Assembly (NCBI GenBank): GCA_034401135.1
Contig: JAWZSP010000007.1
Location: 2,232,001 to 2,296,000 of the forward strand
Direction of reading: 5' to 3'
Source of the DNA: Volutella citrinella
Lineage: Eukaryota; Ascomycota; Sordariomycetes; Hypocreales; Nectriaceae
Length of the DNA: 64,000 nucleotides
Each line of letters starts with the position of its first letter. The stretch's first letter is position 1. The position numbers were made by a program, and so were the translations under genes. Below the pieces are notes generated by a model that was given only the letters and a program-made list of their open reading frames with translations, made no database searches and had not been told where the DNA came from. Below, in pieces: positions 1 through 13,785 of the stretch.

Positions 1-177
1 TCCTCGACCGATGAAAGCAAAATTGAAAGTAGGACATGAGTCCGAGCACATCTGCTTCCTGTAGGAAAAATGAATGCAGGGAATACTATTATTTGAACAG
101 GATACCAACTCCCCAACCAATGCAACTGTTTGCAAACTTCAAAGTTACTCTCGGCCCTCCTTGGGCCTTGGTAACCA

Positions 178-3100
178 TTATGCTTGGAACGCAGCTCCGC
201 TTGTCGATCTGCCGACGGTTTTGAAGCTTTGATAATTGCCATCAGCTCCCATAATGTCGAATCGCTGCATCCCCATCGACTCTGTCGTGTAGCCACTGAA
301 GAAATAGCCCGTAACAACCACCAGATATGTCAACATGAGAATACTACCCTTGAAGTAGTTGCTCTTCCCTTCGCCGTACATGTAGCTGAGCAAAAACACG
401 CATAGAATGACGGTCACCATGTCCCACTGGGGGAATAGGAGCGAAAACGTGTACTGGGCCGGGTCTTCACCCGCGGGAACCCCTGGCCAAAAGGCAGAGT
501 AGAATACCAGTGCGGGAATCTGCAAAAGACACACTTGTAGGGCATATGCTGAGCCAATTTCCATGGACAGAGCAATGTTGCCATTCATAGCAAATGAAAT
601 GGCGTTCTGAATAAGCGTTAGTATGCGTCAGCTGAGTTTGGGAGAGACTGTTCGCTTACTAGAAACTCGGTGGTATTGGGGACCAGGGCAAAGAGAGTGA
701 TACCCAGGAACTTCTGATCGATCGAGAAGCTTTCAAGCACGACATCCACAGTGTCGACCAAAATCTCGGCAATAATGGCGTACAAGAGTGTGGCTCCAAG
801 CAAAATTACGGCACTCTTGGTTCTGCTCCAGTTGGGGGCATCATGCCCGCCATGAGCGTGAACTTCAGTTGCTGGGCCGTCGGTCACGGCTTCGGTGTGA
901 GGCGGGCGCCCAGGCGCAGAAACTCGGGGAGCGGCTGTGTGTGTAGCGGGAATAGCCGATGGGCGACGAGAGTGGCGGTCTCGTGAGGCGATCGCCGCGG
1001 CTGTTGCGGCGATTTCAGCAACTTCTCTTGCCAGCAGCTTGTTGTCAGCGTCGCTGAGACCGGGAATATTGAGCACAGGTCGAACACCATCGTTTCCACT
1101 CGACTTGGGGGGAACAACATGGGGCGTTGTGCCAGATCCATTCAGGGGCACAGTAGCCTGGGTCGCTGTCGAGTTTTGGCGTGTAACGTCATCCTGCAAG
1201 CCAACCTGCTTGAGGGACTGGCCTAAGATGCGCTTGTACAGGTGCGTGTCTCGAACATCGGTTCCTGTGGCCTCGGCGACGGCCGGCATGGATGTTGCCT
1301 GCGTAGATGTTGCCTGGGAAGGCCGAATACTCGATGCGTGCATGTGCTCTTCGTGTCGCTTCTCGTCGATTTCCGCATTCCAGATGACAGCTGCGTGGGT
1401 TCGCAAGGTAAACCAGAGACCGATGAGGTACGAAAGGAACAGCATGATCGCTGCGCTATAACAGTATGGGCGAACCGCCTCCAGATAGAATCTATCTGAG
1501 AGGGAAGGGGCTTGGTTGAAGAAGCAGCGTCGGCAGTCTCGGTTGCTGGATCCCGTTTCGTAGTCGTCGCAGTCGAGACAATTAAGCTCGTGAGTGCCGT
1601 AGATCTGGTAGAAAAGGGTAGGGCCAAAGGCGCCGACGACGGCAAACAGAAGCATTGTAGACGTGACACCAGCAGACCTAGCATTGAAGCGCTGCGTCTT
1701 GCGCTTGAGAGCACCAAAGCACATCGAGATACCCGGCAGAAAGAGGATACCGGCGAAGATACTACCGATAATACTGCCTTCGACCAGAGCGCCTTTCCCT
1801 TGTGTCAAAGCGACGCAGTACAGGAAGACCTCCACCACTGTGGCAAAGAAAGCGTTGATGGCCGCACCAACACCCATGGATGACTGGGCAGAGATGGAAG
1901 CGACGGCTTGCCCAATAAAGTAGGCCAGAGGGATGATCGAAAGTAGGCCAGCCGTGAAAAGGAAGGCTGGTGAAGTAATGGGGCTCTCAATGTGTAGAAC
2001 ACCCTCCAGCACAAGCCAGTCAAAAATGACGAAAACGACAACAACCATAAGGTTGATGAGGAAGACGTTGGTTCCATCAATGGTGTATTTCCAGTATCGG
2101 GTTCCAACCGCGCGGTAGGTGCACAGAAGAATGGAGGAATTTACCCCATCATCGGCCCGGGCGTATCGAATGTCTGACTCGAATGACAAGGCCAGAGGGT
2201 GTCGGCGCAAGTGATCAAAGAGAAGGATAGTGGCCTTGCCCATGGGGATCGGGAAGACGAGGAACCAACAGATTCCAGAGACCAGAATCAAAGCGGGAGA
2301 AATCAGGCAGTAGAAAAACACGAAGAATATGACACGGCCAATATTCCATTGTCCGCGTCCAAACAAGCGTCGCTTCAATCGAGGAGGTAGATCGCCCGAT
2401 TCCCCCCGTCGCCCTCGGCCGAGAAGACTCTCCGTTTCACTAGGCTCCGAGTCGATGCTCCGCCTCGAGCGCCCAACGATGGAGCGGTTACGATCGGGGC
2501 CAAAGAAGAGTCGGCCGTATTCGAGGTCACCGCTCTGCCACTGTTCATATTCTGAAATGCTTCGTCCTTCGTCTTGATCTTCATCGAGGTACGCCTCGTC
2601 CTTCTCCAGGCGCACAAACTTGCCGAAAGGGTAAAACAGGTAGCCCGAAAGGCCCCAGAGTACCCTACCATACTCTCTCCCGCTAGAAGTAGCGGCAAAG
2701 AGCAGGCAGGTAATGGCACCTAGAGCTGCCAGCGAAGCCATCCACCAGCCAAAAAGCAGGGTCCAGAACAGATTAAAGAGAAGCAGCCAGTTGCTGACTC
2801 TCCCCCCAGGGGCGGAGTGGATATCTGCCTGTGCAAACTTCTGAATCGAACGGTCCTTCTTGTACAGGGCAGGCTTCCAAACACGGATACCAAAGGGATG
2901 GGTTTGGTTGATGGCCTGCTGTCTGTCCTTGAGCGTGAAGCTCTCTGCCTCACTGACTTCGCCGTCAGAGTTGCAGTCGACGTGATCCTCTAGGGGAAGC
3001 TCTTCATGCACATGATCCTCGTCCTCGTCGTTGTCGACAGCACTGTCTTGTGAATCCGAAGGCCGTTCTTCAATCTCATCGACGTTGTCGTCGTTGTGGG

Positions 3101-3658
3101 AGTGCACACGAGACAGTTGGGTCGTCACTTGAGTTCTGCGGCGGGTGCCATATGTTGCCTGGCGCTCAACGGCGTCTTGTTCAACCTCATGAGGGTCGTC
3201 GTCGACAGAGAAAACACTGCCACGGTGCGGTGCTGCGGAAGGGCGGCGCGACATGGGTGGTTTTCGAAGGCGATTTGATGATTGAACTCGATGAGGTGGG
3301 AGGGCAGGTCGAGCAACTGAGCTTCGACCTGGTGTTCGTTCGTGGGGTGCATCGGTTCGCGAGTGTGTCGCGGTCGAAGGGGAAGCAACACTAACAGAAC
3401 CTGTAATAGATGTCAAACGTTGCTCATTGTTCACGGATAAACAGGTCGCGTTTTGTTCAGGCGAAGCTCACCATAACCCTCTGGTCTCCGTCGCACAGTG
3501 TCTGTCGACTGGAAGCTCTCCGACAGGCCGTCATCGTCACGGCGGAAGGACGACTCCGCGCTGGGAAGCACACTACGGGTATCTGATGGAGAGGCAGTGT
3601 CTGAGGAATTGCCCTGGCGATGTCCGGTAGAGGAACCCTCGCGCCTAGAGTGATCCAT
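178..3658 (-). CDS. vnx1: Vacuolar/endomembrane monovalent cation (Na+,K+)/H+ exchanger, CAX family, VNX1-type
   Basis: Antiporter of the Ca2+/cation exchanger superfamily; the yeast Vnx1 relative exchanges Na+ or K+ for H+ at the vacuole. The model is complement(178..606, 660..3400, 3472..3658), 1118 residues, with two short introns (GTGAGC..ACAG and GTAAGC..TTCAG) that both join in phase. Roughly the first 250 residues are polar and low complexity, rich in Ser, Arg and Asp/Glu. A first membrane block follows near residues 265-300 (many Trp/Leu/Phe), then a polar loop, then about ten further hydrophobic segments. The two exchanger repeats are visible: GVGAAINAFFATVVEVFLY in the first and NTTEFLNAISFAMNGNIALS in the second, the latter spanning the last splice junction. 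A long polar cytosolic loop separates the halves. Length fits fungal Vnx1-like proteins, which are longer than the roughly 400-residue Vcx1 type. Family is secure; ion specificity is inferred. Confidence 0.9.
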
Positions 3659-5522
3659 GGCTCCGGGTTATTAGACGAGATCGGGGGGTTATCAGCGTCG
3701 AGCTGCGGCAGATGCGGGACGATGAGCAGTAGCAAAGGCTTGAGCTGATGGGGCTGAGACTCTGTGCGCGAGTCCCGGCGGCGGCACGACGAAATGGCGA
3801 ATGGGGAAGGGAATGCCGAGCATGCCAGAGTCACAAGGCACAAAGCAAACGAGGTCGAGGACAGGGCGTGTTTAGCTCCTTCCTGTGGCGCGCGAGGCAA
3901 CGAAACTGCAGGGCAAGCTGAGAAAGCCGACCGGTGCGACTGGTGCTGCTTTCTGGTGCTGGTGCCTTTGGCAGGTTTATCAAACTGCTTCTGCCCCAAA
4001 CGAAGCTGGAGTGGATGCCGTTATCAAAGCTCCAGGTTGGGCAGCGCCTGAGGGGAAATTGGGGTGCGGGTGCGTGCTGATGGCAGGGACTACCTATGGC
4101 CTTGAGGAGCTACCGTGCAGGCCCCCAAAACAAATGAGAACCAGGAAGGGAAGGAGGCGACAACGATAATGGTCAAGCAATAAATCCGGTCGCCTAATGA
4201 TAGAGCGCCCAGGCAGCCCGGTACGGTGAGCGGTGGATGATCGCAGTGCAGGCCTCGAGTTTGGGACAGAAAGGCAGGCGGGATGCTGGAGGTCAGATGT
4301 TTTTGTCTTTTGCTTCAAGCTTGTCCACTCCATCCGGCTATCCAGCTTGGCTGCTTGGATGGCTCAGCGATCCACCCCGTGGGTCCCCTGCTGAGCTCGC
4401 CACCCGTATTTAACCTCGACTAAGCCTAGTCCCGGATGCCGCGCCTTGCGCGTGTTCCCGTTCCCTCCTGCTGCCGGTCCACTGGAAGTGTTGCGGTAGG
4501 GGGGTTTGGAGATTAGTGAGTGGTCACTGGTCAGAGTGGCGGCTCCAACGTCATCCTCGTCCATCCGGCCTGTGCATCTGTTCAGAAGATGCATCACCCG
4601 TCCATTATCGAGGGGGTCACTACAAAAAGTGTTTCCAATGTACCCGGTGCCAGTCATTGCTAGTCCCTCTTGATTTTACGACTGATAACTCAACCAACTA
4701 GCCCATTCCAATCAGCAACAGTAGCTTTCTGGCTCTCGTCGAACACGTTCTCTACCAGGTGGGCCAAGATCAGATCGGGCCCCTCCAATAACGACCAACT
4801 ATGATGCGTTCGTGCATTCAATGGTAAGCACGCAGGAGGCACGTGCATATACCATGCCACACTAGATGTATTGATGGTTCTCAATGGCGGTATATCAACC
4901 ACTCAGTATGGGATGCCAAATGCGTTCAGAAATAAGCCTGTCTTGCTTGCGTCTTCCTCTCATCTTTTTTTTTTCTTTCTTCTTTTATTTCGCATACCGG
5001 GTTAGTCCCTCACCTGATTGCTTTGGGTCACGGGGATCTCGTAGTACTGGATGATAGCATATGCTTCTCGAGACTCCCTCCCTAACTCAGGAACTAGAAA
5101 ATGAGAGGTTTATGGAACTACTGATTTTCGATATCTTAGTAAAGGGCTAGACACGTGAGGCCCATTGAAGGAACCCAAATACCCAAAGCCTCCGTGCCAA
5201 TAACCTGACAGGCACCGTTAATGTGTTAATGTTTTCCCGGCCCCTACCCTGAAGCAGCATCGGAACACGGCGAATCTAATTTTCCAGGCCAGCGCCCACC
5301 TGGACCGTGCACCATCCAGCTTGCGGCTTACGAGACAAGCTGTAGCCTTGTTGAGCTCCAACGTCAATCACGAAGCAACCCATACCCCAATTCGATCTCG
5401 ATCTCCGCCTTTCGACGCAACCTCTTGCCTTCCGCACCCTTGCAATCGCATCAATATCCCCCCAAAATCGACCCAGCCGTAACAGTTTTTTCATTCTCGG
5501 CGCCTGCGAGCCACCGGCCAAG
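3659..5522. other. Intergenic region between vnx1 and rpt6 (about 1.9 kb)
   Basis: This is the divergent upstream region of vnx1 (minus) and rpt6 (plus). Reading frames here are short and show no recognisable protein or splice pattern. There is a T/C-rich tract near 4961-4990. The 120 bases before the rpt6 start are C-rich and look like a 5' leader. No RNA gene was recognised. Confidence 0.6.
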
Positions 5523-6747
5523 ATGGCGCTCGACGAATACTACCATAACAAGATTGAGGCGATGAAGCTGGAGATCCTCAAGGGCCAAGCCGCTCTCCGA
5601 CGCCTCGAAGCGCAGCGTAACGACTATAACTCTCGAGTGCGTCTGTTGAGAGAAGAGCTTGGGCTTTTGCAACAGCCTGGCTCCTATGTCGGCGAGGTTG
5701 TAAAGGTCATGAGCACCAAGAAGATCCTGGTCAAGGTGCACCCGGAAGGCAAATATGGTATGTAAAATGACCTGCCGTCAATGCACTATACCAGGAACTG
5801 ATAACATCATAGTTGTCGACGTATCCGACAGCGTGGATATTGCCAAGCTCACACCCGGAAAGCGAGTCACCTTGCTTTCCGACAGCTACAAGCTCGAGAA
5901 GATGCTCCCCTCATCTGTCGACCCCCTCGTCTCCCTCATGATGGTGGAGAAGGTTCCCGACAGCACATATGATATGATCGGTGGTCTAGATCAACAAATC
6001 AAAGAGATCAAAGAAGTTATCGAACTCGGTCTCAAGCACCCTGAACTCTTCGAGTCCCTGGGTATTGCGCAGCCCAAAGGTGTTCTGCTCTACGGCCCTC
6101 CCGGTACCGGAAAGACCCTCCTGGCCCGAGCAGTTGCTCACCACACTGCTTGCAAGTTTATTCGAGTATCGGGCTCTGAGCTTGTGCAGAAGTACATTGG
6201 TGAGGGTAGCCGAATGGTGCGAGAACTCTTCGTCATGGCCCGAGAGCACGCGCCTTCTATCATCTTCATGGACGAAATCGACAGTATTGGTTCCTCACGA
6301 GTGGAAGGATCCTCAGGTGGCGACTCAGAAGTGCAGCGAACAATGCTTGAGCTTCTGAACCAGCTGGACGGTTTCGAGCCGACCAAGAACATCAAAGTCA
6401 TCATGGCAACCAACCGTCTCGACATTCTTGACCCTGCGCTCCTCCGCCCTGGTCGTATCGACCGTAAGATCGAGTTTCCCCCGCCCAGCGTGGAGGCCCG
6501 AGCCGATATTCTACGAATTCACAGCCGCAAGATGAACCTGACCCGTGGCATCAACCTGACCAAGATCGCCGAGAAGATGAATGGATGTTCCGGTGCCGAG
6601 CTGAAGGGTGTGTGTACGGAAGCAGGCATGTATGCGCTCCGTGAGCGCAGAGTGCACGTCACCCAGGAGGACTTCGAGCTCGCCACGGCCAAGATTCTCA
6701 ACAAGCACGACGACAAGGAGGTGTCGCTCGGAAAGCTGTGGAAGTAA
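5523..6747 (+). CDS. rpt6: 26S proteasome regulatory particle ATPase subunit Rpt6 (PSMC5)
   Basis: One of the six AAA+ ATPases of the 19S base ring, which unfold ubiquitylated substrates and feed them into the 20S core. The model is join(5523..5757, 5813..6747), 389 residues, with one 55-bp intron (GTATGT..CATAG) restoring the reading KYVVDVSD. The N-terminus is a coiled coil (about residues 8-50), followed by an OB fold. The AAA domain has Walker A GPPGTGKT at 173-180, Walker B IIFMDE at 228-233 and the second region of homology [17 protein letters not shown] starting near 278. The C-terminus ends in KLWK, as in animal Rpt6. The start codon sits in a CCAAG-ATG context and gives the normal family N-terminus MALDEYY. 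Length matches fungal Rpt6. Identification as Rpt6 rather than another Rpt rests on the N-terminal and C-terminal sequences. Confidence 0.97.
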
Positions 6748-9700
6748 TCTCTGCTCGGTTTTATTTAAATGGGAGGAAGGGCAAGCATAGGTGCAACTGG
6801 GACAATCTGATCCGGAACTCGGCGTGGTACTGCTGTGCTCCGGCTCGCCGACAATTCGGCTTTACGTAGAGGCCTGGGACAGTGGAAGAGGAGTTGTAAG
6901 GATAGTAAACATGATGTACCAATAATCGGGCATGCCTCATTGCCGTCTTCTCAAAGCTTGTGATGCCTGCATGAGATTTAAAAGGTGTGCTCATGTCCTG
7001 AATGACAAGCCTCATGCTATTTATATATTACCCTGAAAGCGGAATTACCAAGACCTTTTTTCTCGCTTGTCCCCCGGGCGCGTCCAATGTTTGGTGTCAC
7101 ATTGGTTGAGGAGTCACGCTCAGTTTTGTTATCGCAATCGATGCTTGATATCATCCGGATGCACAAGTTACGAGGCAAAGCACGATACTCTTATCATCGA
7201 GCGGGCATCATCTCGCTCTCAAGTCATACGTAGGCGAAGGGTTGGTTGTTTTTGGCGGCCGGGCTTGGAAGCTTGAATCGATAGCACAGAATGAAACAGC
7301 ATCGCACGGTGGTTGTTGAATCCCTTACTGCACTTTGAGTAAACTGTGAATGCAGGGATGAAGCCTATAAATATCGAGAATCGCGGTTTCTGCCCTGGAT
7401 TATCGACGACATACCAAGTTCATCCTTGTAGCGTTGGCGAGGGCTACCGAGATGCTAATACTAGTAGTAGTGAAGGGTTGCGCGGAGTTGTGTCACACTA
7501 CATGTACAAAACCCTCTCCTGGGGTCTCGGCCTCGAAATGCAAACGACGACTCCTTGAGGAGAGGCAACCTTCTTCGCAATAGCCGTCTTATCTCGCGTA
7601 GATTCTTGGCTATGCACCGTTTATTTAGATGCCGCCTCCATTTTAAGTCAAGGATGGGGGCTGTGGGCTGGTGGTTCATGACTCGGGGCCATTCGGCTTG
7701 AGCTTTAACCTCTGGACTATGGACGCTAGAAGGGGAGGAAAGGTAATAACCTCGAAAAATAAAGTTGCCGGGATTCTAGACTAGGCCTACTGGTTTCAAA
7801 GATAATGTCCAAGAGCTGGAGTCGTTTCCCTACATGTACATGTAGGTGGTTTAGGTTCAGGTTCAATTTGAGGTTTGGAACATGGGATGCGAGCATCAAA
7901 GACGGAGATGATTCAAAGACAGACTGTTATCATCTGCAAGGCGTGCTCTTTCCTGGCATTACATTGAACACCGCTCTTACGTGCTTGTTATGCTTGGACT
8001 TGCTCAAGAACCTACTCAGCATGGGGTTTTAGTCAACTAGACCGCGTTATGCTGTAACCGGCTACGTAAGAGAAACGTTGAACCTCCAATTCTCATGCGA
8101 GGGACGTGAAGCACAATGCCCTCGCGGCAAGGGTCCATTCTGACATGTGCCCGGGCTGGCGAGATCGATTCGATGGGCCAAGTGCCGAATATGGTGACTG
8201 CATAGCTCCGAGTCAGTGGAACGATGTGTTCAGGGTTCACTGTTACCAGGTCTTGACCCACAAGCAAGAAGTGGACGTGGCTCGCAGATGGGTCAAGGAA
8301 TTGCAATTCAACGAAAAAGGCGAAGGGTCGTACGATTTCTGATACATTGCATCGAGATTGGAGTCCGTGCTCGCCCAAACATGAGACCCGAGAGTCTGTC
8401 AATCTCCACTCCGGACGCCAGCCCCAGCTCACCGCCGTGATGTGTGATGCATTGGAAATACACCAGCACGGGGAGCCACATCGAGTGTCCAGACGGGGCT
8501 GAACTGTGCTTTAGGCTCTAGCTTCCTGGACGTCCCCGACACCGCGGCAACGTTGGTGGTTGGCTCGGCTGTTTGGGGGCCGTCCAACAGCGCCTTGATT
8601 ATTATAGTACGGATAGTAGGCACCGAGGTGCGTACAGGTAGCGTAGTGTGCGAGTCAAGGATGCGGTGGTTTCGACATTGCAGTGTTTGACATCAATTTC
8701 ATTTCACAGGAGAGAAGCCCGAGCTCCGTATACAAGCAGTAATGACTGCAGGTTGGGGCGAATAATTTTGTCCAACAGGTGAATTATTTGTCCTGGGGCA
8801 TGCTGGACACGACTGGAAGTTGCTCCAAAATCGACCTGTCCAGCCCTCGTGTCTAGCCCTCGTGTCAGCCTCCCGGATGGTTGGCTTCAAACGTCGCGGC
8901 CGACGTGTGCTTGGCTGTGGTTGATTGCTGGACTGACTGACTAATGAAGCGCGCAGGTGACAGGCGAAGAACAAAAACCAGTCCTTGGGCCGGTGGCCGG
9001 TGGACATTTACTGTGACGTGTTGGAGGGCTGGGCCAGGATAAATGGCGATCGTCAGCGTCTAGAACGGTCCAATACACGTCATTATGGGCAGCAGGATCA
9101 AGTCCACCACGGCACGTATCTACCCGCCTGCGCGGAGTGGGAGGGACTCCGAGGGAGGGGGGAGCGGCGGGGTGTACTCAGCGGGCTCTGGGGGAACCCA
9201 TTCAGGCGTGACAGCGAAGCTGATAGGGACAGTGCCACTGGACTCTGATGGAGGCCAACCCTGAGGCGCTGAGCGACAGTCAGGGGATGGCCAGTCAGAA
9301 CGCTGCACCGGGCATACGAAATTAATACCAGCCAGCAATATTCCGTGCACTTGCGCAGGAGACTTTGGACCTTTGGCAGGTACTATTTACTCGCCTGTGG
9401 CAGAAATGAGACAGCGCGATGCGGGTGGGATTATTATCCAGTCGCGGGGAATTCGGAGATGAACCAGGGCACGGCATGGGTCGCATGGCAGTGGACACAG
9501 CATGGCTGCATAGCCTGCATGAGAGTGTGGTGATGTGGATGCCGGCGTGGCATCCATGTCATGGGCGACGACTCACGACATCTGGCGCTGCTGCGCGCGC
9601 GGTTCGGTGCAGAGGCGGGAATTCTCGTGTGTCCCGTGGCTGCCTCCGCGATTTGGCAGTGGCCTGGCTGGCCTCGAAGTCGACTCTTCTCCCTGGGCGC

Positions 9701-12700
9701 CCGCCCCATGCGTTGCGCCCCCCTGCAGCCCACCGAGTCCTACTGGTAGGGTCCGCCTTGCCGCAGACTTGATTATCGTCGTGGTGGGTGGGGGTTGGCA
9801 TCGTGTGGTTGACTTCAAGGCCGTTGATGTGTGCGGAGCCCCCCGAATAGGCGGTAAGAAACAAACCAAACCAGTATCGTCCTCAACGTGAGGGGTGCGC
9901 CTGTGGAAAGGCATCTGCGCAATGAGCCTGTGCATCTAATTACATGTATGTCTGCCGGTGCCTTGCGCTGTCAGAAGGAGAAGCCGCTGCGGCCAAGGCT
10001 AGTGTTGCCTCGAGTCGGTTTCATGACATCCTTCGTTGGGCATCGTTCATGCACAGCGGTTTTATATGGATCGCTAAATCATGGTTCCTAGGGCTGGGGC
10101 TGGTTACGCAAGGGCAGGGCGAAACAATCGACTGAGACCTTATTGGGACCTTCCCGACTCAGTACCCAAGTTGGTAGGTTGGTAGACATGCCGCCCTCCA
10201 CTAGGTAGTTATCCCATGCCCGCCTTGCCTGCCTCTGTGGACGCAGTTGGTAATGGGTGGTGGAGACTTTCATGTCACGAGCTGTTGCAGGCGGGGCTGT
10301 TTGCATCTTGGGTGTCTGCCAGGCGGAAGTGCAATGCAAAGATATCCCGATGCCCACCCAGATAGGTAGGCATCTATTGGCCAAGATCTCGTCATTATCA
10401 CACGGGTAAGAAACAAAAGAGCAGCTGAATGTCCAAGGTGGGGAGGCGCCGGCAAAGGATACTCCCTTTTGGAAGTTGACAATCGTGGGCAGCTAAATGG
10501 AGAACAGAGATGTAGCAAACGTGATCTCGCCAGCTTCAGCTCCTGGCCATGCGACAATACCAGGTGTGTGGAGCAGTAAGAATTCCTCGGCGTCACTCCA
10601 CGGACGGCTCCCGCTCCAGGCTCCGCAGACAGACTGATTAGATAGAGGTGCCAGGAGTGCGAAATCGGCTTGGCTTAGAGGGTTTCGGCCACAGTGAGAT
10701 CCGTGGCATTACGCCGCAATCAACCTGTCTCAGGCTCTCTCAGCCCCTACGTCATGCCGGGACCGCTTGGGCAAAATGTGCTGCTCCACCAATTCCTCAG
10801 CCTCCAGTTACACGCCCTCCAGTGTGGTGCTGCGCCCGGGGAAACGGCCACATGGAGTGCCGCAATGTAATCCAGTACGGTGGGCCTGGAAGCAAAGTTG
10901 CTATTGCAAGGAGATGCTGGTATTCCCGTCTTGAATCTACTGGAGCTCTTCGCCCGTGCGGGATCCTAGTTCGTAGTCCGTTATCGTGGACAATCCGTCT
11001 GAGCTGCCGTTTTGGGAGATGAGCTGCGGAGGACGATTTGGCCATGGGTCTCGAATACGGGGTCCTCGCACTTGCACACTTCGTGGCGAACCGACCAAGT
11101 CGGGGAAGCCTGTTCTAGAACACCGGGATCTTCGAATCACTTCCGGGGCTCACCTATCTAGAGAGCGTTCTCAAAAAAAGGGGGAATAGTCCGTATAGCA
11201 GTACGCAGCATTCAACGGGCCAAGAGCTGCTGAGCAAGGCAGCATGGCTTGCTGTCGAGATCGTGTCAGCAATGGGGATGTGTGAGGTACATACCAGGGC
11301 TGATGCACAAGCATGAGGTACCTTGTGGTCCTTGACTTCGACTGGCAAGGATGCCTCCTGGGGAGGGAGACAAGCAGCGGGCCGGTGACGTTAGGGAGAG
11401 CGCCACCCGTCGTGGTGGTTGGACGCCACTAGACCCCACCAAGGCCCCTCCCAGGTGCCCCCCCTTGACCATTTCGAGCCAGGCAAGACAGGAAAGGCGA
11501 CGGAGGGGAGACGCTCAGGGATTGACCGATTGAGAGAAGCCGTGTCTGTGGACCCTGACGCCTCAATGACGAAGTGTAAGCTAGGGATTTTCAAACAAAA
11601 GGTAAATCCGCCTTTCTTCTGTGACAGCTTCGGCTTCAACAATTTGGAGCTCGTAGCGTCGGGAACCACCCGCTGGTTCCAACGCCTGGGCAGCCCCGGT
11701 CTTTTGCCCCTGTTGAGGACCAAACCATCGAGACGCAATCTGTCTTCGATGTGCTTGTAATTGGTGCCAAGAGTGCTTGGTCAAACTAGCTCCAGGCTGT
11801 CTGCCGACTTGCAGCAGCGGCGGTGTCACTGCGATTGTTGCTGGATTCTTGTTTCTAAAGACGGAAAAAAAGATGACAGAGCCTTGAGGGAATGGCTCAT
11901 CTGTTGGATTGGGAAGAGTCAGAGAGTCGTGTGATGAATGGGATGAACCATTGTCTCAGTGTTTACTGAGGCTCTCTACTCCGTACTGTACAGAGCATTA
12001 TTGATGAACCCCGACCATAGCCGGCTCCAAGCACCTGAGCCCTGGCGTCCTTGTGCGGCTAGACGGGATGTTACACCGCATTGATGCAATGAAGAATGAG
12101 CGCCCGCGCAGGGAGGAGAGCAAACGCGCCGATCGTCAAGGGGTTGGGGAAGCTGCTGCTACCACCAGAGCTCACCGTCTTGAGCGAAGGCTTCTGGGCC
12201 CGGTCCGGTCGGCTAGGAGGTTGTGCGGCCGACGATCCCTTCCCCACGCGTGACGGCGTGGGCTTCACAAAGACCTGGGGATATCACCCCATGCCGCATC
12301 TCAGGGTCTACCGACCGTCCTCACCGGAGCTGGTGAAGACGAGCGAGTGTGACACCACCACCACCTCGTTTGTATTTCATTTGGGATGACCTCGTTTGCA
12401 GGTCGGCGATTGTGTGTACTACGCAGCGGAAGATAGCCGACTCTGACCCAGCCGAGCAATGGCTGTCCACTGATGAAGCAGTATTTGAGTCTTGACTAGC
12501 GGAGAGGATCCGGTAACCAACCAGTAGGGAAGGGGCTTGCCAACTGAATCTCCCTTGCTCTCTTGAGCCTCGACGTCTTTCCGGCATCCGATGGTCGGTT
12601 TTTGGGCGGCGTTGAGAATTGCTCCGCTGAGTCAACTTGCCCCCCTCCGTCATCTCAAATCGGCGTCATATCGCACCATCTAGAAATCCAGAACCCGAAA

Positions 12701-13785
12701 CAATGCTCATGTGTGTGTGCTTTGCATATCTGTTGGTCTCACAGCGCTGGCGTTCTTCCGCACGCACGCACGCACGCACCGGGCTCCGGGCTCCTGCAAT
12801 GAGAGGAACGGCCACCGATTGCACGCCAAAATCTCAGGTTTTGAGACAAAATCCCCTTAATTAGGAACCCGCCATCGTTTGGCCTGCCGGGCCAGATGAT
12901 GCTGCGCATGGCTGCATGCTGTGTTTGTAATCGACTTCCAAGCTCGTCTCCACCCGCGTCATCGCCCATTTTCGACGACGCCACCGTGACACCGTCCCAT
13001 GGTAACGGCGCCCCTCCTCGGCCCACGCACCAATCGCCACCGTCTGTCACGTCAGAGCCCCGATTCGGCCACCGTCCCCCGCCCCAGGGGGCAACATATT
13101 GTCGGAATTGCTCGCAGGTGGTTCCGGCTCACTTGTCCCCAGGGACCTGGCGCCCCTGGGCAGATGGGAATTGTCGTGCGGCGACCGGGGGGGCATGGGC
13201 AGCCTCCTGAAGATGGCCCGGGGAATTGCACGGTGACAAGGTGTCAAGACATGAGCACTGAACACTTCCCGTCAGGATCAAGGAATCCCAGCCCAGGTCC
13301 AGTGTGATGTTTCAGTGGGGCCAGCCTTGCACTCGGTACTGCAGAAGGCCTAATGCCCCCCCCGGCCCCCCCTTCAGCGCCCTGTGCTTCACAGCCTGCA
13401 GAGGACGGCTTCCATGTTCTTAGGCTCCCACCCCCCTTCCTGGGTGGCGCCCACGCTTGGGGGCTGGACGCCCCCCGTTCCAAGCGTCTAGGGATTGAAG
13501 ACCCCACCATCGGCCACTTTCTAGACCACCAACCCGTCGCTTTCTCTCACCTACTAGTACGCAAGTCTGCCCTACTGTGTACTACTTCATTCTCGACCCT
13601 CGATTCTCGTCTCGTACACAAGAGTCTCGACCTCACTACCCCGGCTTCAGCTCGGCCAACGCTGCCGATTTCCTATCCTGGTCCCATCTCCCTGTAGCCG
13701 CATCCTGTCGCGATGGCCTCATGAGCCGCTGCCTCCGCCCCCGTACCTATTCGACTCGGATGACGTCGACAAACCCAGGATCACC
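6748..13785. other. Gene-poor interval of about 7 kb upstream of the tyrosine phosphatase gene
   Basis: No frame here has a recognisable domain, and I found no convincing exon chain on either strand. Visible content: short frames with partly protein-like composition around 7860-8030 and 8106-8342 (plus), a CACG tetranucleotide run near 12761-12780, many C-rich or G-rich tracts, and a pyrimidine-rich leader just before the phosphatase start (13560-13780). The interval could hold long noncoding transcripts or distant regulatory DNA of the phosphatase gene; the sequence alone does not decide this. Confidence 0.5.
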
